Positions 1-10,800 of a stretch of DNA of 64,000 nucleotides are shown piece after piece. Made by a program: the position numbers and the translations under genes. Source of the stretch: Owenia fusiformis (lineage: Eukaryota; Annelida; Polychaeta; Sabellida; Oweniidae); assembly GCA_903813345.2 (NCBI GenBank), contig CAIIXF020000001.1:37543366-37607365 (forward strand), given 5' to 3'. The number at the start of each line of letters is the position of its first letter. Position 1 is the first letter of the stretch. The notes below the pieces were generated by a model. The model saw nothing but the letters and a program-made list of their open reading frames with translations. It searched no databases and was not told where the DNA came from.

Positions 1-1737
1 AATGTGTTACCCCAGATTATGTTGCAATAATTTAATTGAGAGTGTATCAATGTGTAGTAAATTGTTTTGAAACTGTCTATTTGAAGTAGATGTTTAATGT
101 GATAAAGAGAACCAATAACATGAGAAATCTTTGTTTCAACAGATTTTATGTGCTCTTTAAATTTCAGGTTTTATCAATAATAATTCCAAGAAAGTCAATT
201 TTTTCCCGGAAATTTATGTTCTCATTGCGTATTTTAAGATTCAGATTTGTTTGATTTCTTTTGGGTCCAAATAGAATAGCATATGTTTTGCCAATATTAA
301 GTGAAAGTTTGTTTGCTTTTATCCAGTCATCTATTGAATTCAAGTTTGCATTAGTTCTAGTCATAAGTTCATTTCAATTATAATCACTATCAAGAAGATT
401 GGTGTCATCAGCAAACATAATACATTTTAGATTAGGGGCAACAATAGGCAGATCATTTATGTAAAGAATGAATAACAGTGGTCCAAGTACCGAGCCCTGT
501 GGAACGCCACAATTTAGAGATGATTGTCTAGATTCATCATTGTTAATGGTGACATATTGTTTGCGATCTTTTAAATAACTTTCAAACCAGGACTTAGCTA
601 TTCCTCTGATGCAATAATATTCAAGTTTATGTATCAAAATGTCATGATTAATTGTGTCAAAGGTCTTGGAAAAATCTAATGTTATGCCAATGCTTGTTTT
701 TCCCAAATCAGTTGATTTTCGAATTTGTTCAATGAAATATAAAATGGCCATGTAGGTTGAATTGAATTTCTGAAATCCAAATTGATAAGTGAAATTAATT
801 TCAAAACGTTCTAAAAACCAGTGAGTTTGGCATGCGTGAGCTTTTCTAACAATTTAGAAAATACCGATAAAACTGAAATTGGTCTATAGTTAGAAGGATT
901 TGTAGTGACACCTTTTTTAAATACAGGTGTTACTTTGGCCAATTTGAGGGCATCTGGGAAAATACCAGATTTAAGAGATAAGTTAAATATATACAAGAGT
1001 GGATCAATTAAAAGCTGTCTTGCAAACTTAATAAGTGATGGTAGAATCCCATCAGGTCCAGGCGAGGAAGATTTTAGAAGACACATTTCTTATTCAAGCT
1101 CAGTTTTTGAGGTCTTTTTGAGATAAATAGATGATTGAACCATTTGAACTCTTGCTAGGTATTCATTGAAGCATTTTTTTGGATTTTGGAATCTCCTTGG
1201 CTAGATTTTTACCAATATTGGTAAAAAAAGATATAAAATCCATTAGAAATGGTTTCATGATCTGTTGTTTCCTTTCCATTTATAGTGAATTTAGATGGCA
1301 GTGCAGCTCTTTTGTTTTTTTCAAGTAGTTCATTAATGATAGAAAAAGACTTTTTAATGTTACCACTAACTTGGGCAAACTTATTTTGATAATATGTACC
1401 TTTTGAATATTTGATTATGTGCTTAAGTTTATGGTTGAAGGACTTGTAAGCTTTCCCTGTTTTGCAACAGGGATTTTTCAAATATTTGGTATACAGCTTA
1501 TTTTTAGTTTTGGCAAAAGTTAAGATGCCAGAAGTCAACCAGGGTCTATTTGGATCATAATTAACCTTGATAAATTTAGATTTGAGTGGAAATGAAGAAT
1601 CATATTGTTCCATTAACAAGTTAATGAAGATATTAAATGCTATGTTTACATCTTGACTTTTATAGCAAGGAGTCCAGTCAACATTTGAGAGTTTCTCAAG
1701 AAATAATTGCTTATTAGAGTCATTAAAATTACGATAA
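1..1737 (-). mobile_element. Non-LTR retrotransposon, RT region, frame-broken
   Basis: Minus-strand pieces at 1209-1619, 811-1086, 374-751 and 164-364 form one reverse transcriptase in several frames. Visible in order: the linker after the endonuclease (YDPNRPWLTSGILTFAK), PGPDGILPSLIKF, KVTPVFKKG, NYRPISVLSVFSKLLEK, LDFSKTFDTINHDIL, GVPQGSVLGPLLFILYINDL, the catalytic FADDTN, and WIKANKLSLNIGKT near the end. This order and wording fit a Jockey/CR1-type element. Frame changes between pieces mean it is dead. The 3' end is at or beyond the window start; the 5' end is truncated at about 1737. Confidence 0.88.
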
Positions 1738-3610
1738 CTGCTTAATGTTTTTTAGATGATATTTATGATATTTATCTGATAAAGTGTGTTTTGCTGTTGG
1801 ATATTCTGCTATAGCTTCCAGCAATATTTTATAAAATTCTCTAGATGTACATTTTAAAAAGTTGACTTCTGTATCGCTTTTTATTACCATTATATTCTCT
1901 AGAGATACCTGGTCATTCATATTTCCATTCGGTACTCTTAACCAATCTGATGGTATTGCCTGAATGAGGCCAAACCATTTTAGCATATGATTATGTGAGA
2001 GTCCAGTTTGTATTTTGACCTGATTCCATGATTTAACCATTCCATTAAGCATAACATCTTTGATTCTTAGAAAACCTTTATCATAAAATTCCTTCCAAAA
2101 TATTGATTTATTTCTGATAACAATGTTCTCATTATTCCAAATTATTTCATCCAATGCATTTTTCTTTGGTCTCCTTATAAGCATATATGCCTTTAAAAAT
2201 ATTATGATAAAATCTTGGGCTAATTGCATTTAGCTTATTTATGTCAAAATTGCAGTTTAGTAAAAGTAAAAGCCCGCCATATTTATGGAGATAATGATTT
2301 GGAATAATTGTCCTGTGATTCCTTTTTAGTATCATTTAAAAGTTTTTGGGCCCATCTTAATTGAGAGGTTTGAATTTTGGTTTTGAGGTCGCTCATATTG
2401 AGTCCTCCTTTTTTAATTGTTGAAATAGGTGCTTTTCTTTTAATCTTGTCATTTCCGTTCCAAATAAATTTAAAGACAATTCCGTTTATTTCCTTTACAT
2501 AACAATCATCTGTTTCAATAACCCCCCTATCACACCAAACTAGTTCTTACCCGTTCTTGCCAGTCCTACGAAAACGTCGTCAAACGGGCTCAATCTGGCT
2601 GTGGTCGGGAAATATGTCTGAAATAATTAGCTTCTTCGTTCTTAAACAGTCTTCAATACGTCCATCTCGTTCGCAGTTCGTTCAGGTCGCACCACGTCGG
2701 AGTGCAACGTCGTAGAACGCGTCCCTTAGTCTAGAAGGTCAACATGACCTGATTACAGAACGGTATGGTCGTCGTCGAATTTTGAATCGATTCAAAATTC
2801 TAAAATCACATTCCCGTCTGAGAACGTTCATAAAGTTCGTAAATAGACCTTAGGAAGTTGCAGCTACGTTCATTCCGTTCGCACACAGTTTAAAACCAGT
2901 TTTGAAGAACGCAGTGGCAACTTGTTTGGTGTGATAGCTATATTTTTGCTAACTCGTTCATAAGCAGTGTTAAATACGTTCTTAATCAGTTTAAACCCGT
3001 TTGCAATTAGTTCTACCTCGTTCTCAACACGTCCGCAGACAGTTCAACTCGTTGTTAAAACGTCCCTAGTAGGATTGAAGTACGACGGTTCCGTTCGTAG
3101 TACGTCCAGCTCGTAGTTAGTACGTTGTCACTCGTTCTAATTGTAGAACGTGACGACCACGAGAACATTTTGAGCATTGTCTAAGTTCTAGAGGACCTAC
3201 CCGTTCGAGTACGTTCGATGAAGTTTGTAAATAGATCCCAAACGGTTTTTAGTAGGTCCAGTCCGTTCGTATACAGTTGAAGCCCGTTTTCGAGAACGCA
3301 CTGAGAACTAGTTTGGTGTGATAGTAGGGTTAAATGTTCTGAAGCTGAACAGCCATCTACTTCTCAATACACTTACATAGTAAACTAAATACTGAACTAA
3401 TAAAGCTAAATTTTGACAGCCCAAAAGTTTTTACGATCTGTATTTTACCTAAAATTGTCAAATTTCTACTTTGCCATAGGCTAAATACCTGCTTAAGGTG
3501 ATTAATTGTCGACTTAAAATTTTTCTCTGCTTTGAGCTTTCTATCATAATTAAAATACACTCCAAGAATTTTAATTTCTTGAACTTGTTTCAAATGTTCT
3601 CTCAATCAAA
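1738..3610 (-). mobile_element. L1/Tx1-like non-LTR fragment split by a DNA transposon
   Basis: Minus-strand frames give IKILGVYFNYDRKLKAEKNF and LWQSRNLTILGKIQIVKTFG (about 3400-3605). After the insertion at 2524-3379 come EINGIVFKFIWNGNDKIKRK and KGGLNMSDLKTKI (about 2400-2500), then IIWNNENIVIRNKSIFWKEF and WFGLIQAIPSDW (1729-2229). This is the C-terminal region after the RT of L1/Tx1-type elements; the RT catalytic part is absent. Several frameshifts show decay. Confidence 0.75.
2524..3379. mobile_element. TIR DNA transposon copy 1 (CTATCACACC ends), nested in L1-like fragment
   Basis: Starts CTATCACACCAAACTAGTTC. The complement of this terminus occurs at about 3300-3326 and, internally, at about 2915-2940, so the unit looks like two half-elements joined. 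The interior is rich in short words such as GTTCGT, ACGTCC and CAGTTC. About 53 bases past the outer TIR (to 3379) are shared with the 9165-9979 copy, so the mobile unit extends that far. No transposase seen. Confidence 0.75.
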
Positions 3611-3942
3611 TTGTCACTAACACTGAAAGCATCACCATTAACAATGTTAATTGTCAAAACGTATTTAAAGTTAACAATTAGCAAAGATAAGAACTTCATC
3701 AATGTGTTAATATTTGCACCCAGCAGTACATTTGATCCTAGATTTCCTACAGGAGTAATACATTGGCACTGACTAATAAGCTTTGCATTATATTGGACAG
3801 TGCATGCCTGGTATGAATGTACACTGTGTAGATAAATAAATTTGACATATATTTTAATGTGATTTTCACCTCCATCTTCTATTTCATAATTATTTTCATT
3901 TATTTATTGACTGTAATTTCATCGGTACTATCAATTAAGAAA

Positions 3943-4110
3943 TATAGACCGAAAAGCAGGGGTTATATCGTCGAATACACCCCGCAGGGCTAGGCACAAA
4001 CGTTTTCTGTACCCCAAACGACAGAAGGGAGTGAGGGGTTCGAAAGCTTTTGTGCCTAGCCCTAAGGGGTGTTTTCGACGATATTACCCCTGCTCTGAGG
4101 TCTATATTAC
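3943..4110. repeat. Hairpin MITE
   Basis: Two arms of about 60 bases, near-perfect reverse complements (ATAGACC...GCAGGGGT...ATCGTCGAA...GGGCTAGGCACAAA), enclose about 45 bases. The whole folds into one long hairpin. Confidence 0.75.
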
Positions 4111-5271
4111 GATTCGAACATGAAAACTCACCAAATTGTTTCGAATATTCATCATGGTCCGCCATTACTACGACCCACCGTTATGACGTCACACATTACA
4201 CGTGTTAACTGGGTTATTGATCTCGAATATAACCCAGCTGAAGCATTGACTTTGTTCACAGTTTATAGAAGGCGTGAATACAGTCATGTTTGAATTAAAT
4301 ATCAAGCATGTTACGAAAACTCTTTGTGAAACCCTTAGCACACGAGTCATGATCAAGACCGAGTGTCTTCTAAGCGTGGTACATCAAAATATGTGTGTGT
4401 AAAATGTTGTGTGTCTAGCTACAGGCTCTGTGTGAGAAGATGTTTACTCAAGTTGAGGGGCTTGTAGCTAGACTACCTTAATTAAAAAATAATACAACGT
4501 GACTTGATTATGGGTTACTTACAGTACAGTATAGTAAAAATAACCATTTGGTATATCAAATAAGCATGTACTTTTATGTGATAACAGACTTATAGTAGCT
4601 TCCTTATGAGAGAATCTAAGGAGAGACAATGCTGCAATGCTGTAGTGTGATTATGATTGGTTTAGTAGTTCATTAAAATCAATCAAAGCAGATTGAGTAC
4701 TGTAATCTATGGATTTTTCAAAACACTGTTGCACATGTCCAGCATGAAACAATTGTCACGTTGACCATGCTGTTTTGGTATTTATGTGGTGATCAACACT
4801 GGTTGTATTGATTGAACTAGTTAAGAAATGAGGAATTTTATATTAATTAATCGTCTAATTAATGCCTTTCGACACCTCGTTCGCCTTTGCAAATCTCACA
4901 AATCGTTTGTAAGATATATAGGATTATATTGATACAGGTATCTAGGCTTCTCGCCAAAATGTAAAAAACTCTCTCTTTCTAGAGGCTTTTATGTAATAAA
5001 ATTCTAGACTATAGCTCATATAACGACGCATCACAATTCCTTTTTATCTAAAGCTGAACAATCAACAATGACGTTTCCAAGTAATCAGTGCGACACTAGG
5101 ATGAACTAATACAGAAATTAATTATTGCCATTAGGAACATATGTGTTCATTTCCCCCTTTGTTTGTGAGCTTTATTGTATTACAACGATTACTGTTTCCC
5201 TGTGGATGTAGACTGCAGAGGTCAAGTCTATGGGCTGGGTGTTGAAGTCGCTCGGCTTACAATCTCACAGC

Positions 5272-5581
5272 AGGGGCGGATCTGGGAACCAACAAGGGGG
5301 GGGGGGGGGGGGGGGTGGGGTTGAAAATTTCAGGTCAGAGGAAAAAACGTCCGCGTTTGCGCGGAAGAAAATTTTGGGCCTAAAACCCAAAAGTTGGCCC
5401 AAATTTTGAAACTTTGAGGGCCATTTTCTTCAAAATATGGCCTAAAATTAAAAAATAAGGCCTTCAAAGGCCCAGTAATGACCAAAAAGGCCCACTTTTT
5501 GGGGCCCGAAGGCCTTTTTTGGCCCAAAACTTTTTTTGGGCCCAATTAATTTTTCTGGGCCCACCCAAGGGGGGGGGGGCT
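5272..5581. mobile_element. MITE with GGGCGGATCTGGG end, GGCCC-rich
   Basis: Starts CAGGGGCGGATCTGGGAACC, has a long G run, then repeated GGGCCCAAAA words. It aligns with 55588-55910. The right terminus is missing at the second G run, where the possible tail exon begins. Confidence 0.7.
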
Positions 5582-5777
5582 TAGGAAGTGAAGTTGAACG
5601 TTGATGTGGAGAAGAAATGCTAAATTGGTTGCCCGAATAATCCTTTGTATCATCTTGCCTCATATCTCCACCGATATCGTATCCAGCAGCTAGTCTCCTC
5701 CTCTCAATGGCAAGCATGCCCTTAATCCCTCCTACCAGATTCAGCGGTGAGGTGGGCGTTGGTGGACCATGATAGTA
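5448..5777 (-). CDS. Possible cytoplasmic-tail exon running into a transposon
   Basis: Open frame of 109 codons plus stop, in the phase left by exon 20. The first two thirds look like ordinary coding sequence: HGPPTPTSPLNLVGGIKGM, LAIERRRLAAGYDIGGD, FSISSPHQRSTSLPK. The last third is translated MITE sequence (GPKKSFGPKKAFGPQKVG). The upstream edge abuts another TIR element at 5777, and acceptor AGs are available at the junction or inside. It is either the gene A tail with an exonised transposon end or a decayed exon trapped between two insertions. Confidence 0.35.
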   Translation of the reverse strand, partial: YYHGPPTPTSPLNLVGGIKGMLAIERRRLAAGYDIGGDMRQDDTKDYSGNQFSISSPHQRSTSLPKPPPPWVGPEKLIGPKKSFGPKKAFGPQKVGLFGHYWAFEGLIF

Positions 5778-6460
5778 CTAACCCTACTATCACACCTAGT
5801 TCTCACTACGTTCTCGACAACGGGCTTAAACTGTGCAAAAACGGATTTGACGTACTTAGAACCGTTTCAAATTACCCGAACAAGTAGGCCATCCTGAACT
5901 TAAAGCATGCTCAAAATTTTCTGATGACGTTTCTGGTGACGTCACGTTCTGCAATCAGAACGAGTGACAACGTATTTAAAACGACATGGACGCACTGGGG
6001 ACACACTTATTCGAACTGAACTGTCGTATTTTAGGTTACTAAGGACGTATTACGATGTTGTGTAGTCAGGCGTAAATTGCAGTCTTGAGTACACCGTTTG
6101 TATCTTATGAATGAATTAACAAAAATAGCTACCACACCAAACAAGTTGTCATTGCGTTCTTTAACACATTGCCGAACTGGTTTTAAACTGTGTGCGAACT
6201 GCGTGGACGTAGCTACAACGTTTTACGGTCTATTTACGAACTTCCTGGACTTGCCCGGACGGGGAAGGTGATTGGGAATTTTGAATCAATTCAAAATCCG
6301 ATGGCGACATGGGGGTTCTGTTATCAGATCGTCTGACAACGTACTTCAAACGAGATGACCTCCCAGACCAGGAACGTGATTATCGTACATCAACCATACT
6401 ACAGATGCGTTATACGACATTGTGCAATCGGATATCGATTGCAATACTTTATAATTGATC
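5777..6460. mobile_element. TIR DNA transposon copy 2, opposite orientation
   Basis: Starts AACCCTACTATCACACCTAG at 5780. It continues as a diverged reverse-complement version of the 2524-3326 unit, including the internal CCACACCAAACAAGTTG junction at about 6130. The right end is not sharply defined. Confidence 0.6.
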
Positions 6461-6789
6461 AATTCATGGTAATATCACCGGTCCATAGATACAAATGAAC
6501 CTACTGTTAATAGCTGTTGTTTTGATATGGCTATAGCATATACGACTTAACACAACTTTATGCGTTGGTGTATGGATTATGTGGGCCACGGGCGCATAAA
6601 CGCATTAAACTGAGGGGACAGAGAAACGTTTTAACTTCCCTACTTCCTAAAAAGAGTTAAAAATTAAGAAAAATGGTACAAAAAGTGTTGTTTTGAGTTA
6701 TCATCTATACACAATTTTTGTTCTCTTTGCATAATGTTTTCAGGATCATTTTATTCACCTAAAATATGATGTCCGTGTCAAGAAACACA

Positions 6790-7604
6790 AATATCGGGTG
6801 TCCCAAAAATGAGCCACTTTTTGACAAGTATTTTCTCGGCAACTTATAAACTAAGTTCACTGAAAATTTTTACCACGTAGCCTTAGAGTATCATAAGCAA
6901 GTTGTAAAAATATAAAAAAGATCAGGTTAATATTCTGTGAGTACTTGGAAATTCAAAAATTCAAAAATTCAGCTCTGTGATGAGACCTCTATTGTGCTTG
7001 TCCCAGCTATCAGGTGACAGCATCTCTCAATCAATCAAAATAGCTCGTCTGTGTGGCATGTCTAGTAATTAATTCATTTCATTCTTCCCAAATATCCAGA
7101 ATCCATTCATTCTCAAAATTCATTGAAGGTGATATTGTTGGAATAAATATGGAGAAGTATTTTTGCTTGGAATGGATTAATAAGTGGCTTTTACAATGAC
7201 ATTTTTTATTTAACATACTTTCTTTAATTCAAAAATACACGTACATAGTACGTATTATATGAGACCAATCTCTAACATACTCATAGCACTAGCAGAAGAT
7301 ACCCTGTAATGCCCCAAGTAAAGTTTTTAAAGAATTTGGCTAATTTATTGCTGAGAAATTACTTCCATTTTTGAAACAAACGTTATGAAGTTCTCGTTGC
7401 GTTGCTCCGGTATGGGATCTTTTGAAATGCCATCTTGAATTTCTTATTGCTCACATTACATTTACTTGATCTTTTCATTTTTTATATTTTTATTTTATAC
7501 CTTGCTAACGATACTCTTGGGCTACTTTGTACGAATTTTCAGTTGCCGAGAATTTACAAATGCTAAATGTCAAAAGTGTCTCCTTTTTTGGGACACCCGA
7601 TATA
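6790..7604. mobile_element. Tc1/mariner-like TIR element without transposase
   Basis: Ends ATATCGGGTGTCCCAAAAA and its complement TTTTTGGGACACCCGATAT, with TTCTCGGCAAC repeated inside both ends. About 815 bp, no coding frame. Its inner right part (GCGTTGCTCCGGTATGGGAT) resembles the palindrome at 48238-48411. Confidence 0.7.
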
Positions 7605-7688
7605 CAATGTACAAAAGCGAATAATTTCAATCTATCATCGCATGTCACTACATACGAGTTCAAAAATAAATAAGGGAAGTGAATTTAC

Positions 7689-7867
7689 CTTATCTCCGTA
7701 TATGTGCTTTCTAATCAAGTTGAAGATCTTCGATATTACTCCAACAAAAACTCCAAGCACTAAAACAGTAACTACTAGATGCCACGATTCCAAACTCTTT
7801 TGAATTCCTATACCACTATTCGTTCCATTCAAGTTGCCATTCCATAATGCAGATACATTCATACAAT
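7689..7867 (-). CDS. Gene A exon 20: probable transmembrane exon
   Basis: 179 nt, acceptor CACACAG|AT, donor GATAAG|GTAAAT. It starts in the phase left by exon 19 and ends in phase 0. Encodes a short luminal part with an N-glycosylation site (NGT), the hydrophobic run [17 protein letters not shown], then the basic stop-transfer [15 protein letters not shown]. The acceptor has a poor pyrimidine tract and the intron would be 5.6 kb. The exon could also be the start of an unrelated small gene (ATG at 7889 in frame). Confidence 0.5.
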
Positions 7868-10800
7868 CTGTGTGATTCCTTAGCTTCATTTTTATAGTTA
7901 CATAAAATGTTACTATTTACCGAATAATATTGCGTCTTATTGGTGCATGTGAATATTATATACTGGCATATCACATTAACTAATTATAACAACGTGATTC
8001 ATGTCACATCCGTAGCCATCTATTTCTGTAATACTTACCCACCTATCAGACCAGACTAGTTCTCGACCGTTCTTTTAAGTCCTACAAAAAATGTAGTAAA
8101 ACGGGCTAAATCTGGCTGTGGTCGGGAAATGTGTCAAAAATAGTTAGTTATTTCGTTCATAAACAGTTCTCAATACGTCCATCTCATTCGCAGTTCGTTC
8201 AGATCGCACAATGTCGGTGTGAACACGTACTGTAATTGATATCCGTCGTTAACGCGTCCCTAGTAGGGCAAAAGTAAGACAATTACGTTTCTAGTCTAAT
8301 AGGTCATCTCGTTTCAAGTACGCTGCCACACGATCTAATCACAGAACAGTAGAGTCGCAATCGAATTTTGAAATGATTAAAACTTCTTAATCACCTTCTC
8401 GTCGGTCCGCGTCCATGATGTTCGTAAATAGACCGTAGATAATTGCAGTTACGTTCGTTCCGTTCGTACACAGTTTAAAACCAGTTCGGCGACGTTTTGA
8501 AGAACGCAATGGCAGCTAGTTTGGTGTGATAGCTATTTTATTTTATTCTATTTTTATTAGTCTTTTATCTAAGCAGTCTTTAATTAGTCCTTAATACGTT
8601 TAAACCCGTTTGCAATTAGTCCTACCTAATAAACGTCCTCAAAACGTCCAAAGAAAGTTCAACTAGTTCGAAATTTCCAAAATATTTTAGTTATTTTTAA
8701 TGGATTATTAGATAATCTCTTTCTTGTTTTGTTATTTTTTTCTTTTTGGTGATCAATTATGTAATATCTCCCAATCTTTTTGTACATTAACCATATCAAA
8801 AAATGTTGCTTTTGGGCCAGATATTAGACCTAATTGTTTTTCGGATTATCATAATCCCAAGGAGACTCATGTTTCCTTTTCAGAGGTAAATCATGACTTA
8901 TAGTAGATTTCAATTTAGTCGTAAAAATTGGAATAAAATGCTGCAATTTTGGTGAAAATGGGCTCATAATTGGGGAAATTGGTGATGATGGGTGGATTAA
9001 TGACAGCTAAAGACTTTATTTTCATTCTATTGTCCCTTATTAAAAATAACAGACAACACATTTGTTTTTGTGGTCAAATAATTATTAGAACTTACGTAAG
9101 AGCTATCAAAAAAAGCATGCAATAACGTACCTGCCTTTTTTAACCGTACATGCCTTGTTACCCCTCTATCACACCAAACTAGTTCTTACCCGTTCTTGCC
9201 AGTCCTACGAAAACGTCGTAAAACGGGCTCAATCTGGCTGTGGTCGGGAAATATGTCTAAAATAATTAGCTACTTCGTTCATAAACAGTCTTCAATAAGT
9301 CCATCTCATTCGCAGTTCGTCCGGGTCGCACCACGTCGGTGTGCAACGTCGTATAACGCGTCCCTTAGTCTAGAAGGTCATCGTGACCTGATTAAAGAAC
9401 GGTATGGTCGCCATCGAATTTTGAATCATTTCAAAATTCTAAAATCACCTTCCCGTCTAAGAACGTTCATGAAGCTCGTAAATAGTCCTTATAAAGTTTC
9501 AGCTACGTCATTCCGTTCGCACACAGTTTAAAACCAGTTTTAAAGAACGCAGTGGCAACTTGTTTGGTGTGATAGCTATATTTTTGCTAACTCGTTCATA
9601 AGCAGTCTTTAATACGTTCTTAATCAGTTTAAACCCGTATGCAATTAGTTCTACCTCGTTCTCAATATGTCCTCAGACAGTTCAACTAGTTGTAAAATCG
9701 TCCCTAGTAGGATTGAAGTACGACGGTTCCGTTTGTGGTACGTACAGCTCGTCGTTAGTACGTTGTCACTCCTTCTAAATGTAGAACGTGACGACCACAA
9801 GAGCATTTTGAGCATGTTCTAAGTTCTAGAGGACCTACCCGTTCAAGTACGTTCGATGAAGTTTGTAAATAGAATTGAAGCCCGTTTTCGAGAACGTAGT
9901 GAGAAGTAGTTTGGTGTGATAGTAGGGTTAAATGTACTGAAGCTGAACACCCATCTACTTCTCAATACACTTACATAGTACCTCCTAGTCAATACAAAAG
10001 AAATCAATTTTTCCTAAAATTGGTTCATGGACCATTCACCTTTCATTGGAGTCAGTGCCCAGGGTGAGGTTTAAGTTAGATAAACAATTCTTATTGGACC
10101 TACAGTAGAGGCCTCGGCTATCATTTCTCCTAAAACTAAATACCCATAGTATTTCCCTAACGTATTGATCTTTTTAAAAAAATGTATATTTTGTATGACC
10201 CCAATTTTGTTGGATTGAGACAATTTTAATGGCATGTGGGGAGGGGAACGGGAAGGAAGGGCTGTTTAACAGTGTTCCTGTGTACAAGTTTGATTCGTCC
10301 TCTTCTTCTCAAAATCTCAAATTTTCCAAAATATTTTAATTATTTTTACGCATATTCCATTTTATCTTAGATTTAACCCCACTAAGGTAACAGTAGAACG
10401 AGATTTCAAAGAATGTACGGTTATACAAATAGGAAAGTACGTTCTTTTTTATAGTTTTTAAAGAATGTACACTTGGCAAGCTATCCTAAACCAGTGCGGC
10501 ATATTGTGCTAATGTTATATTTAAATTGAGAAAGTACTCATAAATGGTAAAAGATATGACTTTCTAAAATCACTTGCCATACTCTTCCTCGTTCTTTTGA
10601 CGAAGGGAGAAAATTTGAAAGATGAGATTAAAGTATATACATGTATACACGTAACGTTTAAGACTTGCGGCCATGTACCGTGAGATCTTCACATATTTGT
10701 ACTAATAATAATTATGATTAACAAGTGACTAATTATTAACATTATGGCATTGTGCTTAAATTAATTTGTGAGATATAATGCAGTCCGTAGCTATTTTCAT

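Noticed and set aside
3935-4165. Minus-strand frame starting MADHDEYSKQFGEF with a GTGAGT after it
   Set aside because: Most of it reads through a hairpin MITE, and no partner exon in phase is seen.
5330-5545. GPKK-repeat reading frames in 5330-5545 and 55565-55982 on the minus strand
   Set aside because: They are translations of GGGCCCAAAA repeats within MITEs and occur in both copies in different frames; no independent gene.
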